DNA of 64,000 bases from Pseudogulbenkiania sp. MAI-1. GTDB taxonomy: Bacteria > Pseudomonadota > Gammaproteobacteria > Burkholderiales > Chromobacteriaceae. The notes under the pieces were generated by a model. The model had not been told where the DNA came from and ran no database searches. It saw only the letters and a program-made list of their open reading frames with translations. The stretch is from the NCBI RefSeq assembly GCF_000527175.1, contig NZ_AZUR01000001.1, forward strand, positions 519,501 to 583,500, read 5' to 3'. Positions 1 through 7,362 of this stretch are shown here, piece after piece. A program made the position numbers and the translations under genes. Every line of letters starts with the position of its first letter. Within the stretch, counting starts at the first letter, position 1.

Positions 1-2
1 AG

Positions 3-896
3 GGGGTGCGCTTGCCGACCGTGGTGGAACTGGAGCGGATGGGTCCCGATACCGTCTACTTCCAGAATTCGATCGGCGAAGCCGAACTCAAATGGCTGGA
101 GAAAATGAAGGACACCCGGCCGCAGAGCACGTATATCTGCTCGCTGGACGACCTGATCGTGCAAGTGCCGTCGCAGAGTTCGGCCTATTACCACTTCCAG
201 AAGCACTTCCGCGACGCCAAGCCCAAGCTGCGCAGGGCCATGAAGCTGTTCGACCGGCTGGTGGTCTCCACCCAGCCGCTGGCGGATTACTGCCAGGGCA
301 TGATCGACGATATCGTGCTGCTGCCGAACACGCTGGACCGGAACCTCTGGGGCGATCTGAGCAGCCTGCGTTCGGTCGGCCGCAAGCCGCGGGTCGGCTG
401 GGTCGGAGCCCAGCAGCACCAGGGCGACCTCGCCATGATCTTCGACGTGGTCAAGGAACTGGCGGACGAAGTGGAGTGGGTCTTCATGGGCATGTGCCCC
501 AGCGAGATTCGCCCCTACGTCAAGGAAGCCATCACCACGTGGCTGCCGTACGATCGCTATCCTGCCGCCGTGGCCAACCTCAACCTGGACCTGGCGATCG
601 CTCCGCTGGAGGTCAATGCCTTCAACGAAGCCAAGAGCAATTTGCGGCTGCTGGAATACGGCGCGCTGGGATGGCCGGTGGTGTGCACCGACATCTACCC
701 CTATCAAACCGGTGATGCCCCGGTGAAGCGGGTGCCCAATACCACGGCCGCCTGGGTCGAGGCCATCCGGGAACGGGTGCACGATCTGGGCACCTGCCAC
801 GCCGAAGGGGACCGGCTGCGCCAGTGGGTCGACGGCTACTGGCTGGAAAATCGGGCCGGGGACTGGTTCGACGCACTCACCAGAAAAAAATCCTAA
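3..896 (+). CDS. Glycosyltransferase, C-terminal part (probable flagellin glycosylation)
   Basis: The frame is open to the left edge, so this is the 3' part of a longer gene; a GTG at position 6 is probably internal. The visible 296 residues look like the C-terminal half of a GT-B glycosyltransferase. A segment reading RVGWVGAQQHQGDL starts the second Rossmann fold. Further on, EAKSNLRLLEYGALGWPVV has the acidic/E-rich spacing of the nucleotide-sugar binding helix of GT4-type enzymes. It lies directly upstream of flagellin, a common place for enzymes that O-glycosylate flagellin, so that role is inferred from position. The stop codon overlaps the -35 element of the flagellin promoter. The sugar donor cannot be read from the sequence. 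Confidence 0.6.
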   Translation, partial: GVRLPTVVELERMGPDTVYFQNSIGEAELKWLEKMKDTRPQSTYICSLDDLIVQVPSQSSAYYHFQKHFRDAKPKLRRAMKLFDRLVVSTQPLADYCQGMIDDIVLLPNTLDRNLWGDLSSLRSVGRKPRVGWVGAQQHQGDLAMIFDVVKELADEVEWVFMGMCPSEIRPYVKEAITTWLPYDRYPAAVANLNLDLAIAPLEVNAFNEAKSNLRLLEYGALGWPVVCTDIYPYQTGDAPVKRVPNTTAAWVEAIRERVHDLGTCHAEGDRLRQWVDGYWLENRAGDWFDALTRKKS

Positions 897-920
897 AGTC
901 TTTTGGGATGCTGACGATAA
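894..920 (+). promoter_or_regulatory. Sigma-28 (FliA) promoter of flagellin
   Basis: TAAA at 894-897 is followed by exactly 15 nt and then GACGATAA at 913-920. This matches the FliA consensus TAAA-N15-GCCGATAA with one mismatch. The TAA of the upstream glycosyltransferase stop codon (894-896) forms part of the -35 element. The flagellin start codon follows about 80 nt downstream with a strong ribosome binding site (AAGGAG at 988-993). Confidence 0.85.
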
Positions 921-999
921 AGGGGGTATGCGGTGGAAATGAAAATGCAGTCGTCTTGTATAGGTTAAACCCGCCGAGCCCCCCTTTAAGGAGATCGAC

Positions 1000-1884
1000 A
1001 TGGCTATCGTCGTCAATACCAACATTGCTTCTCTGAACGCTCAGCGGAACCTGAGTTCCTCCAGCAGCTCGCTGGCCACCTCCCTGCAGCGCCTGTCTTC
1101 CGGCCTGCGGGTGAACAGCGCCAAGGACGATGCCGCTGGCCTGGCCATTTCCCAGACGCTGACTTCGCAGATTCGCGGCAACAACCAGGCGGTTCGCAAC
1201 GCCAACGACGCCATCTCGGTTTCGCAAACGGCCGAAGGCGCCCTGGGCCAGGTAGGCAACAACCTGCAGCGTATCCGTGAAATCGCCGTGCAGGCGGCCA
1301 ACGGCGGCGTGAGCGACTCCAACCGTTCCCAACTGCAGAAAGAAGTCGACCAGCTCACCCAGGAAATCAGCCGGATCGTCCAGACCACCAACTTCAACGG
1401 CACGGCCCTCTTGAGCGCCTCCGGTTCGCTGACCTTCCAGGTCGGTGCCGACGGCACGGGTACCAACCAGGTCACCATCAGCCTGTCGACCCTGGGTTCG
1501 GCAGCGGCAACCAACGGCGTGGGTGCGAGCGCGGTGTCCTCCGGCCTGAACACCTATGCCTCTTCCCTGACGGCAACTGGTACAATCAACGTACTGACCT
1601 CGGCCAACGCGTCCGCCAACATCGCCGGCCTGGATGCCGACATTGCACAGATTTCCAACCTGCGTTCCACCTTCGGTGCGGCACAGAACCGTTTCGACGC
1701 GGTGATTGCCAACCTGCAGAACTACGTGGAGAACCTGACCGCGTCCCGGAGCCGTATCATCGACGTCGACTTCGCGTCCGAAACGGCCAACCTGACCAAG
1801 AACCAGATTCTGCAACAGGCCGGTACCGCCATCCTGGGTCAGGCCAACGCCTTGCCGCAAGCAGCCCTGTCGCTGCTGCAGTAA
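1000..1884 (+). CDS. fliC: Flagellin
   Basis: Encodes 294 residues, a short flagellin. The N-terminus MAIVVNTNIASLNAQRNL and the C-terminus with SRIIDVDFASETANLTK and the ending SLLQ are the conserved D0/D1 coiled-coil ends that polymerise into the filament. The central region (about 180-200) is small and Ser/Thr/Ala-rich, so the surface-exposed D2/D3 domains are minimal. Secreted by the flagellar export apparatus without a cleaved signal. The start is set by AAGGAG seven nt upstream of the ATG. A sigma-28 promoter lies at 894-920. FlaG, the FliD cap, the FliS chaperone and a FliT-like chaperone follow. Ser/Thr-rich surface loops fit glycosylation by the upstream transferase, which is inference. 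Confidence 0.97.
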   Translation: MAIVVNTNIASLNAQRNLSSSSSSLATSLQRLSSGLRVNSAKDDAAGLAISQTLTSQIRGNNQAVRNANDAISVSQTAEGALGQVGNNLQRIREIAVQAANGGVSDSNRSQLQKEVDQLTQEISRIVQTTNFNGTALLSASGSLTFQVGADGTGTNQVTISLSTLGSAAATNGVGASAVSSGLNTYASSLTATGTINVLTSANASANIAGLDADIAQISNLRSTFGAAQNRFDAVIANLQNYVENLTASRSRIIDVDFASETANLTKNQILQQAGTAILGQANALPQAALSLLQ

Positions 1885-1905
1885 GCTGAAAGGTCGATGA
1901 ACTGA

Positions 1906-1942
1906 GAGGCACCCCAGCATAGCCATGTCTGGGGTGTACCTC
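1906..1942 (+). other. Stem-loop between fliC and flaG
   Basis: GAGG-CACCCCAG (1906-1917) pairs with CTGGGGTG-TA-CCTC (1929-1942). This gives a 12-bp stem with a two-base bulge, and cat/atg can add further pairs inside. It begins 21 nt after the flagellin stop and ends 2 nt before the flaG Shine-Dalgarno. No T-run follows, so it is not a standard intrinsic terminator. A 3'-end stabiliser or processing/attenuation structure that favours flagellin over flaG is the likely role (inference). Confidence 0.5.
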
Positions 1943-1954
1943 ATGGAGGTGGTG

Positions 1955-2377
1955 ATGCAAATCAATCCTTCGCTAAGCCCCGGGGTGCTATACCAGCCAT
2001 CCCAGAAAACGTCGCCAGGGATTCAGCAGGCGAGTGATGCCGCGACCGCCGTGCCCGTGCCGAAAGAACTCGATCGGGCCGTCAACGGCGTCGGCAAGTC
2101 GGCCGAGTCGCAGGCCGGCTCGGATTCCGCGGCCAAGCAGGAAAAGCCGCCGACCGAGTCGGAACTGCACGATTCGGTCAAGAAGCTGAACGAAGCCCTG
2201 AAGCACTACAACAACAACCTCGAATTCACCGTGGACGAGGACACTCAGGCCACCGTGGTCAAGGTTGTCGATAGCGAGACCAAGAAAGTCATACGGCAGA
2301 TTCCTTCCGAAGAGGCATTGCGGATCGCCAAGGCCATCGAGGACTTCAAGGGCCTGCTGCTCAAGGACAGTGCCTAA
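1955..2377 (+). CDS. flaG: FlaG family protein
   Basis: 140 residues from the chosen start. The C-terminal half is the FlaG domain: helical ELHDSVKKLNEALKHYNNN, then LEFTVDEDTQATVVKVVD and the near-invariant KKVIRQIPSEEALRIAKAI. FlaG proteins influence filament length in several bacteria. The N-terminal third is Ser/Ala/Pro-rich and poorly structured. The ATG at 1955 has GGAGGT four nt upstream. A longer frame from an ATG at 1925 would place its start inside the fliC-flaG hairpin and lacks a ribosome binding site. Sits between flagellin and the filament cap gene, the usual place. Confidence 0.9.
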   Translation: MQINPSLSPGVLYQPSQKTSPGIQQASDAATAVPVPKELDRAVNGVGKSAESQAGSDSAAKQEKPPTESELHDSVKKLNEALKHYNNNLEFTVDEDTQATVVKVVDSETKKVIRQIPSEEALRIAKAIEDFKGLLLKDSA

Positions 2378-2438
2378 GCAGTACGCGGTGCCTACCTTCA
2401 AGCCTGTTGAAGGCTGACCGCTCTTTAGGAGACATGTG

Positions 2439-3758
2439 ATGGCTAGCATTTCGACCACGGCCGGCTCGCTCGATGTACAGGGTTTGGTTTCGCAGCTGAT
2501 GACCATTGAACGGCAGCCGCTGACAGCCAGCCAGTCCCGCCTCTCCAGCTACAACTCCCAGCTTTCGGACCTGGGCAACCTGAAGTCCCAGCTATCCACC
2601 TTGCAAACCAAGGCCCGCGCGCTGACCACACTGGATTTCGTCAACATCTACAAATCCACCTCGTCGGATACCACCGTGCTCAGCGGCACGGCCGGGGCTG
2701 ACGCCAGCGCCGGCGTGTACCAGATCAACGTGACCAAGCTGGCTACCTCGGAACAGAAAGTGTTCGACTTGCGCGATGGGGGCAGCGCCATCACCGACAA
2801 GGCGGCGGCGATTGCCGGGCTCAACGGTTCCTTCTCCATCACCGTGGGCGGCACCACCACAGCGATTGACCTGGGGGCGAGCGATGTGTCGCTCGATACC
2901 TTGCGCCAGAAGATCAACGCGGCGGATATCGGCGTCAATGCCACCATCGTCAGCAGCCAGGGCAATTACAAGCTGGTTCTGGCCTCTGAGGACTCGGGCT
3001 CCGCCAACGCCTTCAGCTTCGCGACCCCCATTCCCGTTCTCGGCCAGTCCGCCACGGCGGTGAGCGAGTCGAAAACCGCGACCGACGCCGAATTGACCAT
3101 CAACGGCGTCGCCATTACCGCCAGCAGCAACACCATCACCGATGCCATTTCCGGCATCAGCCTGAGCCTCAGCAAGCTGGGGTCGGCCAACCTGACGGTG
3201 GCCCGTGACGAGTCTTCCATCATCCAGAAGGTTCAGGATTTCGTCGATCAGTTCAATACGGTCAAGAACCTGACGGGCAGTCTGCGTTCGGGCAGCCTGA
3301 AGGGCGACGCCAGCCTCTTGAGCATCCAGCAGCGGCTGACCAGCGTGCTGACGAAGCCGGTGTCCGGTTACGATCCGACGACAGACTACGCCTACCTGTC
3401 CCAGATCGGCATCTCGATCCAGAAGGACGGCACGCTCAAGCTGGACCAATCGGCGTTCAAAAAGGCGATGAACGACAACCTGGACAACGTCTCCAAGCTG
3501 TTCGGCAACACCAACAACGATGGCTTCGGCGATCGTTTCGTTTCCCAGGTGACGGACCTGCTCGGCACGACCGGCATCCTGGAAACCCGCACGGCGACGG
3601 TGAATATCAAGATCAAGGATGAAGAGCTGAACCAGGACCGCATCCAGGAGCGTCTGGACAACAAGGAAGCGTCCTATTTGCGCCAGTATTCGGCGCTGGA
3701 TGCGGCGCTGACCGAGATTCAGCGCACCAGCAGCTATCTACAGTCCCTTCTGGGCTGA
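2439..3758 (+). CDS. fliD: Flagellar filament cap protein FliD
   Basis: 439 residues. Starts MASISTTAGSLDVQGLVSQL, the typical FliD_N helix that follows the start. The middle has the Ser/Thr/Ala-rich variable region, and the C-terminus ends in the coiled-coil FliD_C domain with LNQDRIQERLDNKEASYLRQ. It forms the cap that guides flagellin folding at the filament tip. AGGAG at 2427-2431 lies seven nt from the ATG at 2439; a GTG one codon upstream is the alternative start. A small hairpin (CCTTCAA/TTGAAGG, 2395-2413) lies in the flaG-fliD gap. Its position between flaG and fliS fits the standard late-gene order. Confidence 0.96.
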   Translation: MASISTTAGSLDVQGLVSQLMTIERQPLTASQSRLSSYNSQLSDLGNLKSQLSTLQTKARALTTLDFVNIYKSTSSDTTVLSGTAGADASAGVYQINVTKLATSEQKVFDLRDGGSAITDKAAAIAGLNGSFSITVGGTTTAIDLGASDVSLDTLRQKINAADIGVNATIVSSQGNYKLVLASEDSGSANAFSFATPIPVLGQSATAVSESKTATDAELTINGVAITASSNTITDAISGISLSLSKLGSANLTVARDESSIIQKVQDFVDQFNTVKNLTGSLRSGSLKGDASLLSIQQRLTSVLTKPVSGYDPTTDYAYLSQIGISIQKDGTLKLDQSAFKKAMNDNLDNVSKLFGNTNNDGFGDRFVSQVTDLLGTTGILETRTATVNIKIKDEELNQDRIQERLDNKEASYLRQYSALDAALTEIQRTSSYLQSLLG

Positions 3759-3809
3759 CGAACGAATGTTTTCCATGGTTAATCAACCAGTCAAGTTTGG
3801 TACTCCATC

Positions 3810-4241
3810 ATGAATAGACGAGCCCTGCAGCAACTCAACAAGGCGTATCTGGACGATGCCCTGCAGGTGGCCGTGTATGGCGCCAGCCCTGTCGGCATCA
3901 TCGTTCTGCTGTACGAGGGCGCGATCAAGGCGCTGCAACAGGCCGAGCGGGCGATGGCGGAGCAGCGGTTCGATGTGAAGAGCGCGATGATCTCCAAGGC
4001 CATCGACATTCTCGACGGCCTGCGCGAGGTACTCGATTTCCAGCAAGGCGGCGATATCTCGCAAAACCTCAGCGACCTTTACCTCTACATGAAGAGCCGG
4101 CTGAGCGTGGCCAACCTCAAGAACGATCCCGCTATCCTCGTCGAAGTGCAGGGGCTGCTGGAAGAGATTCTGTCTGCCTGGAAACAGGTTGAGAAAACCG
4201 CGGCGATGGTGCCGCAGAAGGCTGTCAACGCAGGGTTCTGA
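3810..4241 (+). CDS. fliS: Flagellin export chaperone FliS
   Basis: 143 residues, slightly longer than the usual ~130. All-helical FliS fold, recognisable from ALQVAVYGASPVGIIVLLYEGAIKALQQ near the start (the family has a Y..AS..KLI.MLYDGA pattern) and the second-half helix LYLYMKSRLSVANLKND. FliS binds the C-terminus of flagellin in the cytoplasm and prevents premature polymerisation. No strong ribosome binding site is visible before the ATG, so coupling to fliD translation (51 nt upstream) is possible. Followed after 23 nt by a FliT-like gene. Confidence 0.93.
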   Translation: MNRRALQQLNKAYLDDALQVAVYGASPVGIIVLLYEGAIKALQQAERAMAEQRFDVKSAMISKAIDILDGLREVLDFQQGGDISQNLSDLYLYMKSRLSVANLKNDPAILVEVQGLLEEILSAWKQVEKTAAMVPQKAVNAGF

Positions 4242-4264
4242 GCGGCTGTTTCGGGAGAGGGGCC

Positions 4265-4582
4265 ATGGATCGTCAGGAGCTTGCCCTGCTGGCACAGGAG
4301 TTTTGCCGTCTTACCGGCGAAATGAGACTCGCCTTGCTCCACGAAAAGCTGGAAGAGTTCTTCCAGCTCTCCGATGCGCGCGCTCATTGTCAGCAGGCTC
4401 TCCAGGATGGGGCCGGTCCACGCTTGCTGGAGCAGGTGCCGGCGTGCCGCTCCGAGCTTCTGGCAGCAATGGAACAGAATCGAGAAATCGACCAGTTGCT
4501 GTCGCGCTGCAAAGAAGAGGCCCAATCCTTGCTGGCCTCGTCCCGGCAACAGCAGCGGCTCATGAAAATCTACCGTTCTTGA
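4265..4582 (+). CDS. fliT: FliT-like flagellar chaperone
   Basis: 105 residues, almost entirely helical and charged with no membrane segment, ending RQQQRLMKIYRS. Size, composition and position right after fliS match FliT, the cytoplasmic chaperone of the FliD cap. FliT diverges quickly in sequence, so the call rests mainly on length and neighbourhood. GAGAGGGG lies just upstream of the ATG at 4265. A gap of 23 nt from fliS implies co-transcription. Confidence 0.65.
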   Translation: MDRQELALLAQEFCRLTGEMRLALLHEKLEEFFQLSDARAHCQQALQDGAGPRLLEQVPACRSELLAAMEQNREIDQLLSRCKEEAQSLLASSRQQQRLMKIYRS

Positions 4583-4668
4583 CCGCTTATCGCCGAATCC
4601 ACCACTAGGGGGAAAGCCTCTCTGCTATAGTCTTAAGGTGTAGGGAAGGAGCATGTCAGGGGTACACC

Positions 4669-5028
4669 GTGTCCATTTGGTCCATTATCGCCTTGTCGCT
4701 GTCTGTGCTCGCCGTGGTCGCGAGCGCGTATGGATGGTGGCACTTTGCGCAGCTGGAAAAGCGGCGCGATAAATTGATGGCACTTCATCTTGACCAACTT
4801 CAGCAGCAGCTCAGCATGCTGCAGCGCGACATGGAGCAGTTGGCCAAAAACAAACCCTCGTTCAAGCCGTCGGCCAAGGGCGAGGACTTGTCGGCGACGC
4901 CCTACAACCAGGCCATCGAACTGGTCAAACACGGTTTGTCGGCGGCCGAAGTGGCCGAGCGCTGCGGCATTTCCCGCAGCGAAGCCGAGCTGATCGTGTC
5001 CTTGTATCGCAATAATTCCACTTCATGA
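4669..5028 (+). CDS. DUF2802 family membrane-anchored protein
   Basis: 119 residues from a GTG start. One N-terminal membrane helix (about residues 3-23, IIALSLSVLAVVASAYGWWH) is followed by a coiled-coil (about 30-60). The C-terminus is a small helical domain resembling a helix-turn-helix: IELVKHGLSAAEVAERCGIS followed by RSEAELIVSLYR, the DUF2802 signature. Members are found beside flagellar and chemotaxis genes in beta- and gammaproteobacteria; function unknown. Its stop overlaps the start of the FliK-like gene (ATGA at 5025), so the two are translationally coupled. TATAGT at 4626-4631 could be a -10 element. Confidence 0.75.
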   Translation: MSIWSIIALSLSVLAVVASAYGWWHFAQLEKRRDKLMALHLDQLQQQLSMLQRDMEQLAKNKPSFKPSAKGEDLSATPYNQAIELVKHGLSAAEVAERCGISRSEAELIVSLYRNNSTS

Positions 5029-6035
5029 TTTCCCCCCTTTCCGGCAAGGCCCTAGGCGCCACCTCGGTGTCCGGCGTCCGCCTGCTCGGCGAGGGCGGGC
5101 GGTTGCTGCTGGAGGCCGCCGTCCTGCCGGCCAAGGTGCCGCCGTTGATCCTCGGAGAGCAGGTCTCGGCCCGGGTGGCGGAACGGCTGGACAACGGCCA
5201 GTTCGCCGCGCTGATCAAGAACGGCCTGTTCACCCTGAATCTGCCCAAGGGCATGCAGCTCGCCGGCGACACGCTCACCCTGCGCGTGACCAGCCTCTCA
5301 CCCCAGCTGACCTTTGCCTTGGTCGACCAAACCGCCGATGCCGAGGTGCAGGACGGCTCGGTCGACGTCTCGTTGAGCCCCGCCTCGCGCTACCTGACCG
5401 AGCTGCTGGATAGCGGCAAGAAGGCCCCGGCGCAGGCCGGCTTGCGGCTGGACGCGTCGCGCCAGGATGCGGCCGGGCTGGCCGAAGCCTTGAAGCAGGG
5501 GGCGGACAAGAGCGGCCTCTTTTACGAATCCCACGTCAAGGCCTGGGTCGACGGCCGGCTGCCGCTGGAAAGTCTCAAGGACGAGCCGCAGGCCCGGCTC
5601 GGGCAAAGTCTCGGTCTGGCGCCGGGCACGTCCACCGAGCATGGCAAGGCCGCTCAGGCGGAACTGGGCAACCTGGTGCAGCGGCAACTGGACACGCTGG
5701 AGAATCGTCAGTTGCAGCTGCAAGGCTGGGCTTGGCCCGGGCAGCCGCTGCAGATGACCATCGAAGAGGACAAGACCCGCGAGCGGGAGGCGGGCGCTGG
5801 CGCCGACGAGGTGCCGGCGTGGTCCACGCGGCTGGCGCTGGACCTGCCGATGCTGGGGGGGCTGTCGGCCCGTATCCGCCTCGTCGGCGGGGCGGTGCAG
5901 GTGTCCTTCGCCGCCGAGGAAGCGGCGACCGAGCAATTGATCCGCGACCACGCGGGCCGGCTCGAGTCGGGGCTGGGCGCCGCCGGACTGAATCTCGCGA
6001 CGCTGTCGGTGAGCCATGAAGAAGCCCCCCGCTGA
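5025..6035 (+). CDS. FliK-like flagellar hook-length control protein
   Basis: 336 residues. The C-terminal ~90 residues have the Flg_hook (FliK C-terminal) pattern: an amphipathic strand LALDLPMLGGLSARIRLVGG, then VQVSFAAEEAATEQLIRDH and LESGLGAAGLNLATLSV. The N-terminal two thirds are Ala/Leu-rich without recognised motifs. Classical FliK measures hook length and switches FlhB specificity. This copy lies away from hook genes and just before a stand-alone FlhB C-terminal domain, so it may be a paralogue with a related task (inference). The start overlaps the DUF2802 stop by 4 nt and its end overlaps the next gene by 20 nt. Confidence 0.7.
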   Translation: MISPLSGKALGATSVSGVRLLGEGGRLLLEAAVLPAKVPPLILGEQVSARVAERLDNGQFAALIKNGLFTLNLPKGMQLAGDTLTLRVTSLSPQLTFALVDQTADAEVQDGSVDVSLSPASRYLTELLDSGKKAPAQAGLRLDASRQDAAGLAEALKQGADKSGLFYESHVKAWVDGRLPLESLKDEPQARLGQSLGLAPGTSTEHGKAAQAELGNLVQRQLDTLENRQLQLQGWAWPGQPLQMTIEEDKTREREAGAGADEVPAWSTRLALDLPMLGGLSARIRLVGGAVQVSFAAEEAATEQLIRDHAGRLESGLGAAGLNLATLSVSHEEAPR

Positions 6036-6354
6036 TCCGGCGCGCCGCTCCGCCATCGCCCTGAGCTACCGGGACGGTGCGCGCGCGCCGAAGGTGGTGG
6101 CCAAGGGCTATGGCGAGCTGGCCGAACGTATCATCGAGCGTGCCCAGGAGGCCGGTGTGTTCGTGCACGACTCGCCGGCGCTGGTGTCGCTGCTGATGCA
6201 GGTCGACCTCGACCAGCAGATTCCGCCGGAACTGTACCGCGCGGTGGCCGAAGTGCTGGCTTTCGTCTACTTCCTCGAGCATCAGGCCGCCGGGCAGGAC
6301 TTCGAGTTCGAGGCCTGGCTGGCGCAGCGCCCCTCTCCCCAGCCCGAAAACTGA
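6016..6354 (+). CDS. FlhB C-terminal domain protein (FlhB2/FlhX-like)
   Basis: 112 residues, corresponding only to the cytoplasmic C-terminal domain of FlhB/YscU-type export switches, without the membrane part. RRSAIALSYRDGARAPKVVA, then the GVFVHDSPALVSLLMQVDLD and IPPELYRAVAEVLAFVY segments match FlhB_C. The autocleavage NPTH motif is absent; this family corresponds to the part after the cleavage site. Such free domains are seen beside FliK-like genes and can partly replace FlhB-CC in some species. Overlaps the FliK-like gene by 20 nt, so the pair is translationally coupled. Confidence 0.8.
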   Translation: MKKPPADPARRSAIALSYRDGARAPKVVAKGYGELAERIIERAQEAGVFVHDSPALVSLLMQVDLDQQIPPELYRAVAEVLAFVYFLEHQAAGQDFEFEAWLAQRPSPQPEN

Positions 6355-6428
6355 TGTGCCGGCTGGCTTGTGAGGCCGGCTTTCCGTATGCTTTTCCCCT
6401 GAATGCCATAACGTTGACGAGGAATTCA

Positions 6429-7295
6429 ATGAAAGTAGGTTATATCGGGCTGGGCATCATGGGGCGTCCCTGCGTGCTCAATCTGCTCAAGGCCGGACAC
6501 CAGGTCAGCGTGTGGGCGCGCCGGCGCGAGTCCGCCGCACCGCTCCTCGCTGCCGGCGCCCGTTGGTGCGACTCCCCGGCCGAACTGGCCGCCGAGGTCG
6601 AGCTGGTGGTGACCAACGTGTCCGACACCGCCGACGTGGAGGCGGTGCTGCTCGGCGACCATGGCGTGGCGCAGGGCGCCAAACCGGGCCTGGTGTGCGT
6701 CGACATGAGCACCATCTCGCCGATCGGCGCGCGCAAGATCGCGGCCAGCCTGGCCGAAAAGGGCATCGACTTTCTCGATTGCCCGGTGTCGGGCGGCGAG
6801 GTCGGCGCCATCAATGGCACGTTGACCATCATGGTCGGCGGCAAGTCCGAGGCGCTGGAGAAGGCGCGTCCGGCGCTGCAGGCGATGGGCAAGACCATCA
6901 CTCATATCGGCGAGTCGGGCGCGGGGCAGGTGGCTAAGGCGTGCAACCAGATCGCCGTCGGCGTCGGCGTGGCGGCGGTGGCCGAAGTGATGAAGCTGGC
7001 CAAGGCCTGCGGCGTGGACCCGGCCCCGGTGCGCGAGGCGCTGCTCGGCGGTTTCGCCCAGAGCCGGGTGCTGGATGTCCACGGCCAGCGCATGATCGAC
7101 GACAACTACGCGCCGGGCTTCAAGGCCAAGCTGCACCTCAAGGACATGGGGATCGTGCTCGACACCGCGCGCGAACTGGGCATCAAGCTGCCGGAAGCGG
7201 AGCGGGTGGCCGGCCTGATCGGCGAGCTGGTCGAGAAGGGGGAGGGCGAGCTGGATTCGTCGGCCATCGCCCGGCTGATCTGGGAAAAGAACTGA
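6429..7295 (+). CDS. NAD(P)-dependent beta-hydroxyacid dehydrogenase (GarR/GlxR-like)
   Basis: 288 residues. N-terminal Rossmann fold with GLGIMG at residues 7-12. The substrate-binding motif DCPVSGGEVGA is followed by the catalytic-lysine helix GAGQVAKACNQ, all typical of the 3-hydroxyisobutyrate / tartronate semialdehyde reductase family. It probably reduces tartronate semialdehyde to glycerate or oxidises a related beta-hydroxyacid; the exact substrate cannot be told. The ATG at 6429 is preceded by GAGGA; the frame runs 25 codons further upstream, but that stretch lacks family similarity. Ends in a bidirectional terminator shared with cyoE. Confidence 0.88.
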   Translation: MKVGYIGLGIMGRPCVLNLLKAGHQVSVWARRRESAAPLLAAGARWCDSPAELAAEVELVVTNVSDTADVEAVLLGDHGVAQGAKPGLVCVDMSTISPIGARKIAASLAEKGIDFLDCPVSGGEVGAINGTLTIMVGGKSEALEKARPALQAMGKTITHIGESGAGQVAKACNQIAVGVGVAAVAEVMKLAKACGVDPAPVREALLGGFAQSRVLDVHGQRMIDDNYAPGFKAKLHLKDMGIVLDTARELGIKLPEAERVAGLIGELVEKGEGELDSSAIARLIWEKN

Positions 7296-7322
7296 GCCGG
7301 ACGACGCGCTCGATACAAACAG

Positions 7323-7352
7323 ACAGGGCCCCAAGCGGGGCCCTGTTTGTTT
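7323..7352. terminator. Bidirectional intrinsic terminator between the dehydrogenase and cyoE
   Basis: Perfect 10-bp stem ACAGGGCCCC (7323-7332) / GGGGCCCTGT (7337-7346) with loop AAGC. A T-rich tail follows on the + strand and an A-rich stretch precedes it, so it can serve the + strand dehydrogenase and the - strand cyo operon. Confidence 0.85.
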
Positions 7353-7362
7353 CGTGGGGGAC

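Noticed and set aside
3765..3812. 15-codon frame whose stop overlaps the fliS start (leader peptide?)
   Set aside because: No ribosome binding site and no notable composition; cannot be supported.
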